Under the pieces are notes generated by a model. The model was not told the DNA's origin and did not search any database. It saw only the letters and a program-made list of their open reading frames with translations. Made by a program: the position numbers and the translations under genes. 64,000 bases of DNA from JAXMAF01 sp046350555 (GTDB taxonomy: Bacteria; Planctomycetota; Phycisphaerae; Phycisphaerales; SM1A02), in the NCBI GenBank assembly GCA_046350555.1, contig JAXMAF010000010.1:141932-205931 (forward strand), in the 5' to 3' direction. Below are positions 7,419 to 16,446 of the stretch, in pieces; within the stretch, counting starts at the first letter, position 1; every line of letters begins with the position of its first letter.

Positions 7419-9665
7419 GTGACGTTCCTGGCTCCGTGGGCCCTCGGCGCAGCGCTCGCGGCGGGCGTGCCGGCGCTGATCGTCCTCTACATGCTGAAGC
7501 TGCGGCGACGGCCTGAACCGATCGCCAGCACGCTGCTGTGGCGCAAGAGCGTCGAGGATCTCGTCGCCAACGCGCCGTTCCAGCGCTTGCGCTGGTCCGC
7601 GCTGCTCGTGCTCCAGTTGCTGGCCATCGCCGCGATCGCCGCGGGGCTTGGCCGCCCCGCGTCGCGCGACGCGGACGCCGTGCGCGGACGCGTCATCGTG
7701 CTCATCGATCGCAGCGCGTCGATGAACGCGACCGTGCCGTCCCCGCTCGATGCGGCGCGGCGCGGCGCGGATGCGGCCGCGTCGGGCGCGCGGACGCGGC
7801 TCGACCTCGCCAGGGAGCGCGTCCATCGGCTGATCGACCGTCTTGGCGCCGACGACGTCGGCTCGCAGATGATGATCGTCGCGTTCGCCCGCGAGCCGCG
7901 GCTCCTGAGCGGCTTCGAGCGCAGCCGCGCACGGCTGCGCGACGCGCTCGACTCGATGACGCCGACCGACGAGGAGGCCGACCTCGGCGCCGCGCTGCAT
8001 CTGGTCGAGGGTTTCGCCCGGCAGGGCGAGGGAAGCGACGGGGGCGGCGCGCCCGACGATCCGCTGCCGGCGGTCGTCGTCGTCAGCGACGGCGGCGTGA
8101 TGCCTCCCGCGGATGGTCCCGGCTTCGCCGTCGCGGCATCGTCGGTCACGTTCGACGTTATCGAGCCGCGGCTGCGCCCGGGCGTCGGCTCGCCGGCCAC
8201 CGGCACCGCGAGGACGACGCCCGCTCCGGCGCCGGTCGGCGCATCGACCCCGGGCGCGGGGACGGTGGAGCCCTCGAACCTCCCGGACAATCTCGGCATC
8301 GTCGCGCTCGCCGCCGAGCGCAGCTATGGCGATCCGGCGATCGTGACCCTCTTCGCGAGGCTGGCGAACGCCGGATCGGCTCCGGTCGAGACCGTCGTCA
8401 CCGTGCGCCAGGACGATCGCGCGGTGGTCCGCAGGAACGTCCTCGTTCCCGCGGCCACCGAAGCGGCGCTGGGGGAAGCGACGGTCCTCGAACGGCTTGA
8501 ATCGCCGGGCCGCGCGGTGCTGGTGGTGAGCCACGCGCATGCGGATCTCCTCTCCGACGACGACGTCGCCGCTGCGCTCCTGCCCGCGCCGCGGGCGCTG
8601 CGCATCGCGCTCGTCACCGATGGTTCGCCGAGCGATCCGTTCCTGCGGAGGCTGCTCGTCGACGCGACGACCGACCCCGCCTCCGTGGACTCGACGCCCG
8701 GCGCGTCCATTCCGGCGGGCGCGTCCGCCAGCGAACCCGCCGGGCGCGGCGACGTTGGCTCGGGCACCGCGGTCGGCACCCTCGGCGCGGGCGTGGTGCA
8801 CGAGCTCGCGCTGGACGCGTATCTCGCCTCGCCGCCAGCGGTCGACCTGGTCGTCTTCGATCGCGTCGCGCCACCGAGGCTGCCGGGTGTTCCATCGCTC
8901 ACCATCGGCCGCGCCGCCGGCCCGCCCCTCGCGCCCGGCGGGCGGGCCCCGCGACGGGCGATGGGATGGGACCGCCAGCATCCACTCCTCCGCCACGTCG
9001 ACCTCGACGACCTGGTCTACAACGCCGCCGGGTTCCGCCTCTCGGACGAGTGGACGGCGCTCGCCCAGGGCCGCGATGGAGCGATCGTCGCGATCACGTC
9101 GCAGCGCGGCGCGCGGCATGCGGCGATCGCCTTTGCGCTGCCCCAGAGCAACCTGCCGGTCCTGCCGACGTTTCCGGTGCTCGTGCAGAACGCGCTCGAT
9201 CATCTCGCCGCGGCCGGCGCCGGGCAGACGGCACGCATCGTGCGCCCCGGCGATCCGGTCGTGGTCGCGCCGCGGCCCGGAGTCGCCTCGATCGTCGTCG
9301 GCGCCAGCGGTCCGTCGCCGGCGGTGACCGTGGCCGTTGCGCCCGACGGCCAGCCGGTGGCGCTGCCGCGTTTCGAGCGCGTCGGCGTGCGCACGCTCTC
9401 GAGTGCCGCGCCGCCCGAGGACGTCGTCGCGGTCAGCATGTTGAGCGAGCTCGAGACCGACGTGCGCCGGCGCGAGGCGCCGCTGATCGTCTCGTCGACG
9501 CCGGGCGGTGCGCGCACGGCGATCGCGGTCGAGAGCGAGCGCTGGCCGTGGGCGGTGCTCGCGGCGCTGGGCGTCCTCGCGCTGGAGTGGGTCGTGTACA
9601 CGGCTCGCGCCGGGGGAAGGTTCCTGAGCGCTCCGTGGCGCCCGCCGGGCGCGCACCAGCCCTGA
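7419..9665 (+). CDS. BatA-like membrane protein with a VWA domain
   Basis: The N-terminus (two membrane spans, LYMLKLRRRPEPIASTLLW and a second at 58-78) is the BatA domain found in Bat/aerotolerance proteins. A von Willebrand A domain follows, with its MIDAS motif DRSAS starting at Asp97 and the TPTDEEADLG and VVVVSDGG strands. The remaining ~450 residues are beta-rich and end with a membrane span (about 710-728, WAVLAALGVLALEWVVY). The protein probably binds a partner through a metal ion at the periplasmic face. The start is GTG 7419. No MoxR or BatB-E neighbour is present here, so its complex must be encoded elsewhere or be different. Confidence 0.75.
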   Translation: MTFLAPWALGAALAAGVPALIVLYMLKLRRRPEPIASTLLWRKSVEDLVANAPFQRLRWSALLVLQLLAIAAIAAGLGRPASRDADAVRGRVIVLIDRSASMNATVPSPLDAARRGADAAASGARTRLDLARERVHRLIDRLGADDVGSQMMIVAFAREPRLLSGFERSRARLRDALDSMTPTDEEADLGAALHLVEGFARQGEGSDGGGAPDDPLPAVVVVSDGGVMPPADGPGFAVAASSVTFDVIEPRLRPGVGSPATGTARTTPAPAPVGASTPGAGTVEPSNLPDNLGIVALAAERSYGDPAIVTLFARLANAGSAPVETVVTVRQDDRAVVRRNVLVPAATEAALGEATVLERLESPGRAVLVVSHAHADLLSDDDVAAALLPAPRALRIALVTDGSPSDPFLRRLLVDATTDPASVDSTPGASIPAGASASEPAGRGDVGSGTAVGTLGAGVVHELALDAYLASPPAVDLVVFDRVAPPRLPGVPSLTIGRAAGPPLAPGGRAPRRAMGWDRQHPLLRHVDLDDLVYNAAGFRLSDEWTALAQGRDGAIVAITSQRGARHAAIAFALPQSNLPVLPTFPVLVQNALDHLAAAGAGQTARIVRPGDPVVVAPRPGVASIVVGASGPSPAVTVAVAPDGQPVALPRFERVGVRTLSSAAPPEDVVAVSMLSELETDVRRREAPLIVSSTPGGARTAIAVESERWPWAVLAALGVLALEWVVYTARAGGRFLSAPWRPPGAHQP

Positions 9666-9762
9666 TGCGCGGCGCCGGGCGGGACCCGCGCCGCCCGGCG
9701 TGCGGATCGCCCCGTGTGGTTATCCTCGTCGGCCCGTCCGCTCGGACGAGGAGTCGTCGACC

Positions 9763-10818
9763 ATGCCTTCCATACTCGCCGCCGCATCGTTGCTTGTCGC
9801 CTTCGGAACCATCGCGCAGTCGCCGTCGGAGGCGACCTCGGCCGAGGCGGCGGCGAGCGCGGCCCTCGGCGAGACCGCCGGTGGTGCGGCGAGCGCCGCA
9901 TCCGCGACGCTCGATCCAGCCGCCGAGGAGAACAGGTCCAACTCGCTCCTGGCGCCGCCGCCGGCGGGGATGAAGGTCGCGTCGATCCTCGCGGGCGGCG
10001 GCGGCTACCAGTTCAAGACCGATCTCTCCAACGGCGGCTCGCTCGCGCTCACGCGACTCGCGGCGGGCACGCAGGTGCGCGTCGCATTCACCGATCAGTT
10101 CTCGCTCGGCCTGAACTTCGGATTCCGCTACGACGACTACGACTGGGGAGGCGACGTCTTCCCTGCGGTGACGCCACCGTCGGGCGGATCTCTCGCTCCG
10201 TGGGGCAGCATCTACACGGTCGGCATCGGCGCGATCATGAACTGGCAATTGGACGAGCGGTGGACGCTCAGCGCCGGCCCGCTCTTCCAGTTCTCGGGCG
10301 AGTCGGACGTCGACGCCGGCGACGCATTCAGCGGTGGCGGCATCGTCGGCGCGGCGTACCGCTTCGACGACGACCTCCTTGTCGGCGGTGGTGTCGGCGT
10401 GCTCACGCGCATCGAGGACGATCCACTCGTCTTCCCCCAGATCGTGCTCGATTGGCGCATCAACGACCGGTTCCGGCTGACCACCCAGGGCGGCCCGACC
10501 GCGGTCGTTCGACAAGGGATCGAGCTCGTCTACACGCCGGCCAAGCCGCTCGAGTTCGCGCTCGGAGGTCGAGCCGAATACCTGCGGTTCCGTCTCGGCG
10601 GCCAGGACGTCGCGCCCGATGGCATCGGCGAGGAGCAGAGCTATCCGCTCTGGCTGCGCGCCGGTTGGAGGCCGCTGCCCCAGCTTCGCGTGGACGTCTA
10701 CGCGGGCGTCACGATCTGGAGCGAGTTCAAGCTCAGCGACAGTTCCGGCGGCGTGCTCGGCAAGGACACGCTCGATCCGGCGCCATTCGTCGCCGCGTAC
10801 GTGAGCTGGACGTTCTGA
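9763..10818 (+). CDS. outer-membrane beta-barrel protein of unknown function
   Basis: A 351-residue protein with a Sec signal peptide (MPSILAAASLLVAFGTIAQS). After an Ala-rich linker it has a regular series of amphipathic strands, for example LALTRLAAGTQVRVAFTD, FGFRYDDYDW and LPQLRVDVYAGVTIWSEF, and ends with the aromatic residue Phe (SWTF) expected for a Bam-assembled barrel. It resembles the DUF6268-type barrels common in Bacteroidetes and planctomycetes. Substrate or role is unknown. ATG 9763 is chosen because the signal peptide begins there. Confidence 0.65.
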   Translation: MPSILAAASLLVAFGTIAQSPSEATSAEAAASAALGETAGGAASAASATLDPAAEENRSNSLLAPPPAGMKVASILAGGGGYQFKTDLSNGGSLALTRLAAGTQVRVAFTDQFSLGLNFGFRYDDYDWGGDVFPAVTPPSGGSLAPWGSIYTVGIGAIMNWQLDERWTLSAGPLFQFSGESDVDAGDAFSGGGIVGAAYRFDDDLLVGGGVGVLTRIEDDPLVFPQIVLDWRINDRFRLTTQGGPTAVVRQGIELVYTPAKPLEFALGGRAEYLRFRLGGQDVAPDGIGEEQSYPLWLRAGWRPLPQLRVDVYAGVTIWSEFKLSDSSGGVLGKDTLDPAPFVAAYVSWTF

Positions 10819-10867
10819 CGACGCGCGCCCGACTTTGGCGCGGTCGTCGATTCCACTGCGGAGGCGA

Positions 10868-12469
10868 TCACTTCGTGGCGTCGGTCGCGGGCGCCGTCGT
10901 CGATTCCTCGACGGCCGCGACCACGACCGCCGGAAGCGGGCGCACGAACCATGAATCGCCTCGGCTGCGCTCGAGCAGGCCGATGACCGCGCCGTCGCTG
11001 CGCGCCGCGACGACGGCGCCATCCAGCGCTTCATCGAGCGGAACGCCCGGATCGACGCGCCAGCCCGTCTCCTCGACGCGCAGCCGACCCGGTGCGAGTG
11101 CCACGGGGCGGGCCAGCCCCGTCATGATCGCGCAGTCCTCAGGACCCGCCGGCGAGCGCAGGCGTTCGGTCCCCGCGGCGGAGCCGGGGATGTCGAGCAG
11201 GAGCACGAAGGCGTTGCCGGCGATGGAGCCGGGCGGCCACGCCGCCGCATCGCCATCGATGGCCAGGGCGATCGATCCGTCGTGCGCGCCCTTAGGCGCC
11301 GCGACGACCCACGCAGGCGCGAGCAAGCCGCGGCGCGTCGGCAGCGCCCAGCCGGCGCGCGACTTGTCGCGCGCGAAGATCGACCCTTCCGTCCACGAGA
11401 GCGCGACGGTCACCGTTCGCGGTTCCGGCACGCCCGGCGGAAGCAGGGCGCTGCCGATCACGACCTGTGGCCGCCAGCGCAGCCACTGCTCCTCGGCGCG
11501 CTCGTCCGCGCGGAAGCGGGCGCCGTCGACCGCCGCTGCGCCGGCGTCGGGGGGCGTGGCCAGCGCGAGTCCGCCTCGCAGCAGCGTCTCGGGCGAGTCG
11601 ACCGCCGCGGTCACGCCCTTGAGTCCCACGCCGACCTCGATGCCGCCCGCGTCCCAGAAGCGCGTTCGCTCGCGCACGAGGGCCGCGTACGGCGCATCGA
11701 TGTGCACGGCGCACTCCACGCTGCACGCGTCGCTGGCGAGATCGACCGACTCGACGACACCCACCTGCACCTGGCGGTAGATCACGGGCGTGCCCGGCGC
11801 CAGCGAACCGCGCCGCGACAGCTCGACCACGATGGAAAGGTTGCCCGGGCGACGCTCCGTCACGATGGGCGCCGCATCGAGGCCGACGAAGGTCGTCTGA
11901 AGCGCACGTGGGAGTCCGGGATCGGCCGGCGGCAGGACCTCGACATAGCGGGCGCCGACGATGGTGTCGAGGCCGGCGATGCGCCGAAGCCCGATCTCCG
12001 GGCGCACGAGCCAGAAGCGGCTTCCCGCCCGCGCCAGCGCGTCGGCCTCGCGGCGCATCGAGAGCGTCACGACGACGGCGTCGGCGCCCGGCGTCAGCGC
12101 GACGTCGCGGACCGAGCCGACGACGATCCCGCGATGCTTCACCGGGTCGCCCGGCGCGATGCCGTGACCCTGCTCGAACGAGACGGCGATGCGGATTCCC
12201 CGCTCCTGCCACGCGTGCCAGCCCGCATAGGCCGCGACGAGGACGGCCGCGAACGGGACGAGCCAGAGCAGGGCGCCGCGACGAGGTGGGAGGGAGATGG
12301 CCGTCGGCAGCGCGTCGGGCGCCACATGCACCCGCGAACCCGTCGAGGTCTCCGCGGCCACGTTCGCGACCGCGCCGGGCGCGCCATCCCGCGCCGTCGT
12401 CGGCGCCGCGGCGTGCGCCGGCGCGGGCGCCTCGTGCGGCGCGCCGCCGGGTGGAGTCGGATCGCTCAT
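10868..12469 (-). CDS. MCE-domain protein, PqiB-like
   Basis: A 533-residue protein with a low-complexity N-terminus, one membrane span (about 64-84, LLWLVPFAAVLVAAYAGW) and then MCE domains. The first has ISFEQGHGIAPGDPVKHRGIVVGSV-like features (here VSFEQGHGIAPGDPVKHRGI) and the second starts near LSRRGSLAPGTPVIYRQVQV. PqiB proteins form periplasmic tubes that carry lipids between inner and outer membranes. Its ATG overlaps the stop of the pqiA-like gene (ATGA at 12466-12469), so the two are probably an operon. The C-terminal region is longer and less MCE-like, and the number of MCE repeats (two or three) is uncertain. Confidence 0.8.
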   Translation of the reverse strand: MSDPTPPGGAPHEAPAPAHAAAPTTARDGAPGAVANVAAETSTGSRVHVAPDALPTAISLPPRRGALLWLVPFAAVLVAAYAGWHAWQERGIRIAVSFEQGHGIAPGDPVKHRGIVVGSVRDVALTPGADAVVVTLSMRREADALARAGSRFWLVRPEIGLRRIAGLDTIVGARYVEVLPPADPGLPRALQTTFVGLDAAPIVTERRPGNLSIVVELSRRGSLAPGTPVIYRQVQVGVVESVDLASDACSVECAVHIDAPYAALVRERTRFWDAGGIEVGVGLKGVTAAVDSPETLLRGGLALATPPDAGAAAVDGARFRADERAEEQWLRWRPQVVIGSALLPPGVPEPRTVTVALSWTEGSIFARDKSRAGWALPTRRGLLAPAWVVAAPKGAHDGSIALAIDGDAAAWPPGSIAGNAFVLLLDIPGSAAGTERLRSPAGPEDCAIMTGLARPVALAPGRLRVEETGWRVDPGVPLDEALDGAVVAARSDGAVIGLLERSRGDSWFVRPLPAVVVAAVEESTTAPATDATK

Positions 12470-13092
12470 CGGGTCGCCTCCGCGCCCGGACCGAAGACGA
12501 TGCGGGGGTCGAAGGACATCGACGCGAAGAGGCTCAGCGCGACGCACGCCACGAAGACGACGGCGCCGACACCGACGTGGATCTGCACGAGATCGCCGAG
12601 CTTGACGAGCGCGGCGAGCATGGCCACCAGCAGCACGTCGAGCATTCCCCAGCGGCCGGTGCCTTCGATGAAGCGGTACATCCGTCCCGCGGCGCGGCCC
12701 TCGATGCGGCGCGCGCCCACGAGCACCAGCAGGCCGGTCAGCTTGACCAGCGGCACGATCACGGAACAGACGAGCACCAGCAATCCAAGGGCGATCTCCC
12801 CGCCGAGCAGCAGATCGACGCCGCCGCCGAGGATCCCGGCCTCGTGCACGTGGCCGAATCGCTCGACGCCCATGACGGGTAGTCCGACGGCGAGCGGATA
12901 GAGCACCAGCGCCGCGATGGCGAACGCCCGGACGCGCCGGCGCGCCAGGTCCAGGTCCATCGGTCCGTGAAGCGCCGCGCCGCAGCGGACGCAGGCGAAT
13001 CGCGCATGGCGAGCCGTCGCGGTGCCAGGCAAGGCCTGTCGCAGGAGGCAGCAGGGGCATGTGGCGATGCACGGCGCCGTCGACGCTGACAT
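12466..13092 (-). CDS. pqiA: PqiA-like membrane protein
   Basis: A 208-residue membrane protein with an N-terminal zinc-ribbon-like cysteine set (CIATCPCC, then FACVRCG) followed by four hydrophobic segments (about 55-75, 98-125, 148-165, 172-192). This is a single PqiA unit rather than the duplicated form in E. coli. PqiA is the inner-membrane partner of the MCE protein PqiB in lipid transport, and the MCE gene follows with a 4-bp overlap. A short basic C-terminus ends the protein. Confidence 0.8.
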   Translation of the reverse strand: MSASTAPCIATCPCCLLRQALPGTATARHARFACVRCGAALHGPMDLDLARRRVRAFAIAALVLYPLAVGLPVMGVERFGHVHEAGILGGGVDLLLGGEIALGLLVLVCSVIVPLVKLTGLLVLVGARRIEGRAAGRMYRFIEGTGRWGMLDVLLVAMLAALVKLGDLVQIHVGVGAVVFVACVALSLFASMSFDPRIVFGPGAEATR

Positions 13093-13193
13093 GGAGGCAA
13101 TCGTATCGACCCGCGGCGCGCCGGCCGCGGCCGAGATTGCCCGGCGCGCCGGTGCGCCGCGCGAACGAGGCCCGGCCGGCCCCCGCCTCGTGC

Positions 13194-14075
13194 TCAGAAG
13201 ACCGTGTCCTCGTCAGGCGGCGTCGACTCGTTCGGCGCGTCGAGCAGGTCGCGGATGAGCTCGAGCCGATTCACGACCAGCTCCATCGACTCGGGCCGGT
13301 CGCGCTCGTCGGGCCTCACGCAGTCGAGGATCTGCTGCGAGAGCAGCTTGTGAATCCGCGGATTCCTCACGTGCGGCGGCACCGGCGCCTCGATCCGCTC
13401 GGCGTCGATGGCGCCGGAATAGAGCCCGTCGCGATCGTCCTTCGGCGGCAGCGAGGTCGGGATCACCTCGCCGACCAGGATCCAGTACATCGTCGCGCCG
13501 AGGTTGTAGATGTCCGTCCGAGGCGTGATCTCGCCGCGGTGCGCCTGCTCCGGCGCCATGTAGCCGGGCGTGCCCTGGATGCGCTTCTTCACGGTTCCGA
13601 TCGAGCACGCCTGGCCGAGGTCGATGATCTTCACGACGCCGTCATCGCCCACGAGGATGTTCGTCGGCTTGATGTCGGCGTGGACGTAGCCGCGGCTGTG
13701 CATGTGGGCGAGGCCGCGCGCCGTCTGGATGAAGATCTCGACGGCCTGGCGCTGGCTCTTGGGCAGGCGTTGATCGATGCTCGCCGCATCCACGAGCTCC
13801 ATGAGCAGCGCGATCTCCGTGACCTTGAAGAGCTTGCGGCTCTTGATGAGCTTGTGCGTCGCCCGAATGTTCGGATGGCGCAGCTTGCTTCCGACGTGGT
13901 GCTCGGTCTCCACCTGTTCGATGAAGCGCTGGTCCTTCTCCGTGTGCTTGACGACGTGCTTGAGCGCCCAGACCTGCTTGCTCTTCGGATCCTGCACGGC
14001 ATAGAGCTCCGACGCGGCACCAGTGCCGATCTTGGCGAGGACTCGATAGCCAAACAGCAGGGTTCCCGTGGTCAT
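13194..14075 (-). CDS. Hanks-type Ser/Thr protein kinase (single domain)
   Basis: A 293-residue soluble kinase. The glycine loop is IGTGAASELY (16-25). Other catalytic parts are Lys39 in WALKH, HADIKPTNIL with catalytic Asp134, IDLG with the metal-binding Asp152 (DLG instead of DFG) and GTPGYMAPEQ. There is no membrane span, PASTA or TPR extension, so this is a small cytoplasmic kinase of unknown substrate. ATG 14075 (MTTGTLLFGYRV) is chosen because the kinase domain begins right there. The frame remains open upstream to 14348, but that part runs through a degenerate repeat element and is unlikely to be translated. Confidence 0.85.
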   Translation of the reverse strand: MTTGTLLFGYRVLAKIGTGAASELYAVQDPKSKQVWALKHVVKHTEKDQRFIEQVETEHHVGSKLRHPNIRATHKLIKSRKLFKVTEIALLMELVDAASIDQRLPKSQRQAVEIFIQTARGLAHMHSRGYVHADIKPTNILVGDDGVVKIIDLGQACSIGTVKKRIQGTPGYMAPEQAHRGEITPRTDIYNLGATMYWILVGEVIPTSLPPKDDRDGLYSGAIDAERIEAPVPPHVRNPRIHKLLSQQILDCVRPDERDRPESMELVVNRLELIRDLLDAPNESTPPDEDTVF

Positions 14076-14259
14076 GCAAGGCGTGCGAGGTGGGCGCGGT
14101 TGGAGCCGCCGAAACATGAAAACGGTTCTGGAAAGACCGAGGTTGGCATGATAGACGACTTCCTGCGCATCGGTCGCGGCATGAGGCGCATGACGCACAC
14201 GAAGTGCATGAGGTGCGCCCGCCGGCTCGGAGCGGGCGTGCGGCCGGGCCCCGCACCCG

Positions 14260-14336
14260 CGTCCCGGCCCATGGCTCCCGCGCTCCGCCACGGGCCGCAA
14301 CGGGTCGAACGCGTGGAGGTCCGCTGGAATCCGTGT
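14260..14336 (-). repeat. short degenerate copy of the 104-bp palindromic repeat
   Basis: About 35 bases ending in TGGAATCCGTGT match the arm of the repeat found in full form at seven other places. A weak remnant of the other arm (GCGTCCCGG) starts near 14260. It lies in the 409-bp gap (14076-14484) between the kinase gene and the amidase-like gene. Apart from this copy I see nothing recognisable in that gap. It probably also holds the kinase promoter, but no clear promoter boxes are visible. Confidence 0.6.
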
Positions 14337-14484
14337 TCGTCGTGGCACCGACCGCAGGCCCGGGACGTCGGTGGGTCCGGGGGTCGGCGGTGGCGGAGCG
14401 TGGTCGGTGCCGGCGTGCGCTGCAACAGGCCGTCGCCTGCGCGTGCACGGGCCGCGTCGGGCGTCACCGTCGCCGGTGCGGCGC

Positions 14485-15138
14485 CTACCGCCAGAGCTGC
14501 GACTCGAACTCGGCGACCGGGAAGAAGCGGCCCGGGCTTGTCGTCGACGCGACGTCGGAATGCAGGTGCACCTCGGTCGCGGGAATTCCCAGCGTCTGCT
14601 GGAGGCGCCGCACGAGCGCGACGAGTTCGCGGATCTGTCGGTCGCTGAAGGATCGTCGGTCGCCGTTGCCCACGAGGCAGATTCCGATGGAATGCTCGTT
14701 CAGCCAGGCACCCTGCGGACCCGACGCGTGCGCACCCGGCTGCTGGCGGTTCCAGCGCGGCCCGACGAAGATCGTTCCGTCGCCGAGGCCGTGCCCGTTG
14801 CCGATGATGAAGTGGTATCCCAGTCCGGCGAAGCCGTAGGAGAGATGCTCGCGCTCGATCGACTCGGCGTCCCCCGCGGGGCTTCCCGAGTGATGGATCA
14901 CGATGCTCGTCCAGCGGCCGCGATCCAGGGCAGCCTCGCGCGGAGCGATCGGATCGTTCGCCGCGCCGTCCCACGATGCGGCGATCGTCTCGGATGGCGC
15001 CGACGCCGCCGCGACAAAGCCGCGCGGTCCGCCATCGCCGCCGCCTCCGCCGAGAAGCAGCAATCCGGTCACCAACGTCATCGCACCGCCGAAGGCGGCC
15101 CAGACGACACGGGTGCGACGAGAGGTTCGACGGAGCAT
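14485..15138 (-). CDS. N-acetylmuramoyl-L-alanine amidase-fold protein (Amidase_2/PGRP)
   Basis: A 217-residue protein with an N-terminal membrane anchor or signal (about 10-30, VVWAAFGGAMTLVTGLLLLG), then an Amidase_2/PGRP fold: SIVIHHSGSPAGD, YHFIIGNG, SIGICLVGNG and VHLHSDVASTTSPG. The two zinc-binding histidines are present (HHSG; HLHSD). The third ligand, normally Cys or Asp just before PG, is Ser here (TTSPG). It may therefore bind rather than cut peptidoglycan, or use another ligand. It has no operon partner. The next gene starts about 235 bp upstream across a GC-rich gap. Confidence 0.75.
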   Translation of the reverse strand: MLRRTSRRTRVVWAAFGGAMTLVTGLLLLGGGGGDGGPRGFVAAASAPSETIAASWDGAANDPIAPREAALDRGRWTSIVIHHSGSPAGDAESIEREHLSYGFAGLGYHFIIGNGHGLGDGTIFVGPRWNRQQPGAHASGPQGAWLNEHSIGICLVGNGDRRSFSDRQIRELVALVRRLQQTLGIPATEVHLHSDVASTTSPGRFFPVAEFESQLWR

Positions 15139-15372
15139 CGGAGGCCAGGGTTCGGCGCGGGCGATCGGTGGGTGTCGCGAGATGAACGTTCATTCCCGCC
15201 GACGTGGCGCCTTCGCGCGGAGCGCCGCGAGGCGCACCCCGCGGCGGCGACCGCGCAGTCGGAACGATAACAGGTGTATCGGCAGGGATCGGGCCGGTCG
15301 AGAAGGATTTGTCGGCCGGAATCCGACTTTTTGCGACCACTTCGGACACCCGGCCGGGCTGGCCGCGAACGG

Positions 15373-15594
15373 TCAGTCCGGGTTCTGCCCGAGACGGGCC
15401 CGCAAGGCGGGCTGCGGCCGACCGAAGACGTCCGGTTCCTCGGTCGGGCGGTACCGGTCGCGCATCTTGTCATGCAGCTCGAAGGGCGTTCGTGGCGTGC
15501 CTTCCGGAAAGAGCGGCTTCTGGCAGCCGACGACGCACGTTCCCGTGCCCGCGATGGCGACGATCAGCGCGCCGCGACGAACCATGCTGGACAT
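15373..15594 (-). CDS. small lipoprotein
   Basis: A 73-residue lipoprotein of unknown function. A basic start (MSSMVRRG) precedes the hydrophobic stretch ALIVAIAGTGTC and a lipobox-like VVGC at residue 24, so the mature protein begins Cys-Gln-Lys-Pro-Leu-Phe-Pro. The mature part is charged and Pro-rich (EGTPRTPFELHDKMRDRY). In-frame starts also exist at 15606 (ATG) and 15624 (GTG); 15594 gives the best signal peptide. It sits 35 bp after the next lipoprotein gene on the same strand and may be co-transcribed with it. Confidence 0.6.
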   Translation of the reverse strand: MSSMVRRGALIVAIAGTGTCVVGCQKPLFPEGTPRTPFELHDKMRDRYRPTEEPDVFGRPQPALRARLGQNPD

Positions 15595-15629
15595 GACGTG
15601 GGGCATGAAGGGAAGGGGAGCCACGCGAG

Positions 15630-16304
15630 TCAGAGCGAGTCGGCGGGCGACCGCCGCGCGGAGTCAGGATACGGCGCGGCGTCGAGCGAGGCGTCGAATC
15701 GAAGCGGGCCCTCGGTCCGCAGCGTCCGACCGGTGAAAGCATCGTCGAGCGCGGCGCGCACCAGCACGGGCGAGCGCGGGTCGATCGTCGCCGAGAGGGG
15801 AACGTCGACGCTGTAGTACGAGCCCATGAAGCCGCTGACGAACGCACGCCGCCACGCGGCTGGATCGAGCGCCGCGCTCCCGACCTCGAGCTCGCTGCCG
15901 TCGGACTGGCGCTGCACGACCGTGACGACGGCGCGGCCGGCGACCTGCACGGTCCGGTCCTGACCGTCGCGCGGCTCGAGGTAGAGCCGCAGCAGGTCCG
16001 GCTTGCCGTCCTTTGACTCGTCCACCAATCCGCTGAAGCGACCGATCCTGAGCGTCGCGGCGAACGGCGCGGCGGCCATCGTCTCGGCATCGATCGTCGC
16101 CGCCGCGGGAAGCGCCTGCCGGCGCGCGGCGCCGAGCGCCGACTCGAGTTCGGCGTTGCGCCGCTCGAGCTGCGAGACTTCCTTCTGGAGCTGCTGCACC
16201 AGCTCGCGGTTGCGGTCCGCCTCGGTCGGCTTCATCGCGGTGACCGTGCAGCCCGCGGCGCCGGCGGCGAAGGCGATCGAGACGAAGCGGATGCGGCGCA
16301 CCAC
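15630..16304 (-). CDS. putative lipoprotein with coiled coil
   Basis: A 224-residue protein. GTG 16304 (or the adjacent GTG 16301) gives VVRRIRFVSIAFAAGAAGC, a lipoprotein signal ending in Cys. Residues 30-65 (ADRNRELVQQLQKEVSQLERR and onwards) predict a coiled coil. A beta-rich domain follows, with LRIGRFSGLVDESKDGKPD and a Tyr-rich GSYYSVDVPL stretch. The C-terminal domain is not recognised. The short 3' gap to the small lipoprotein gene suggests an operon of two envelope lipoproteins. Confidence 0.6.
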   Translation of the reverse strand: MVRRIRFVSIAFAAGAAGCTVTAMKPTEADRNRELVQQLQKEVSQLERRNAELESALGAARRQALPAAATIDAETMAAAPFAATLRIGRFSGLVDESKDGKPDLLRLYLEPRDGQDRTVQVAGRAVVTVVQRQSDGSELEVGSAALDPAAWRRAFVSGFMGSYYSVDVPLSATIDPRSPVLVRAALDDAFTGRTLRTEGPLRFDASLDAAPYPDSARRSPADSL

Positions 16305-16446
16305 GCAGGTTAGGTTCTGTCTCGGCACTGCGCCGTCGACCTTGGATTGTTGCTGGAGGCCCGGGGTCGCGCCGGTAGCATGCGCCGCTTCCAGGCGTCG
16401 TGCGCCTGGCCCCTTGCATCGAGCCATGCACCTTGGAGACCGACCC

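Noticed and set aside
7419..9665. Complete bat/aerotolerance operon
   Set aside because: Only the BatA-like VWA gene is present; neighbours are lepB and an outer-membrane barrel.
13194..14348. Kinase gene starting at 14348
   Set aside because: The extension reads through the degenerate palindromic repeat and gives a Pro/Arg/His-rich sequence; the kinase domain starts at ATG 14075.
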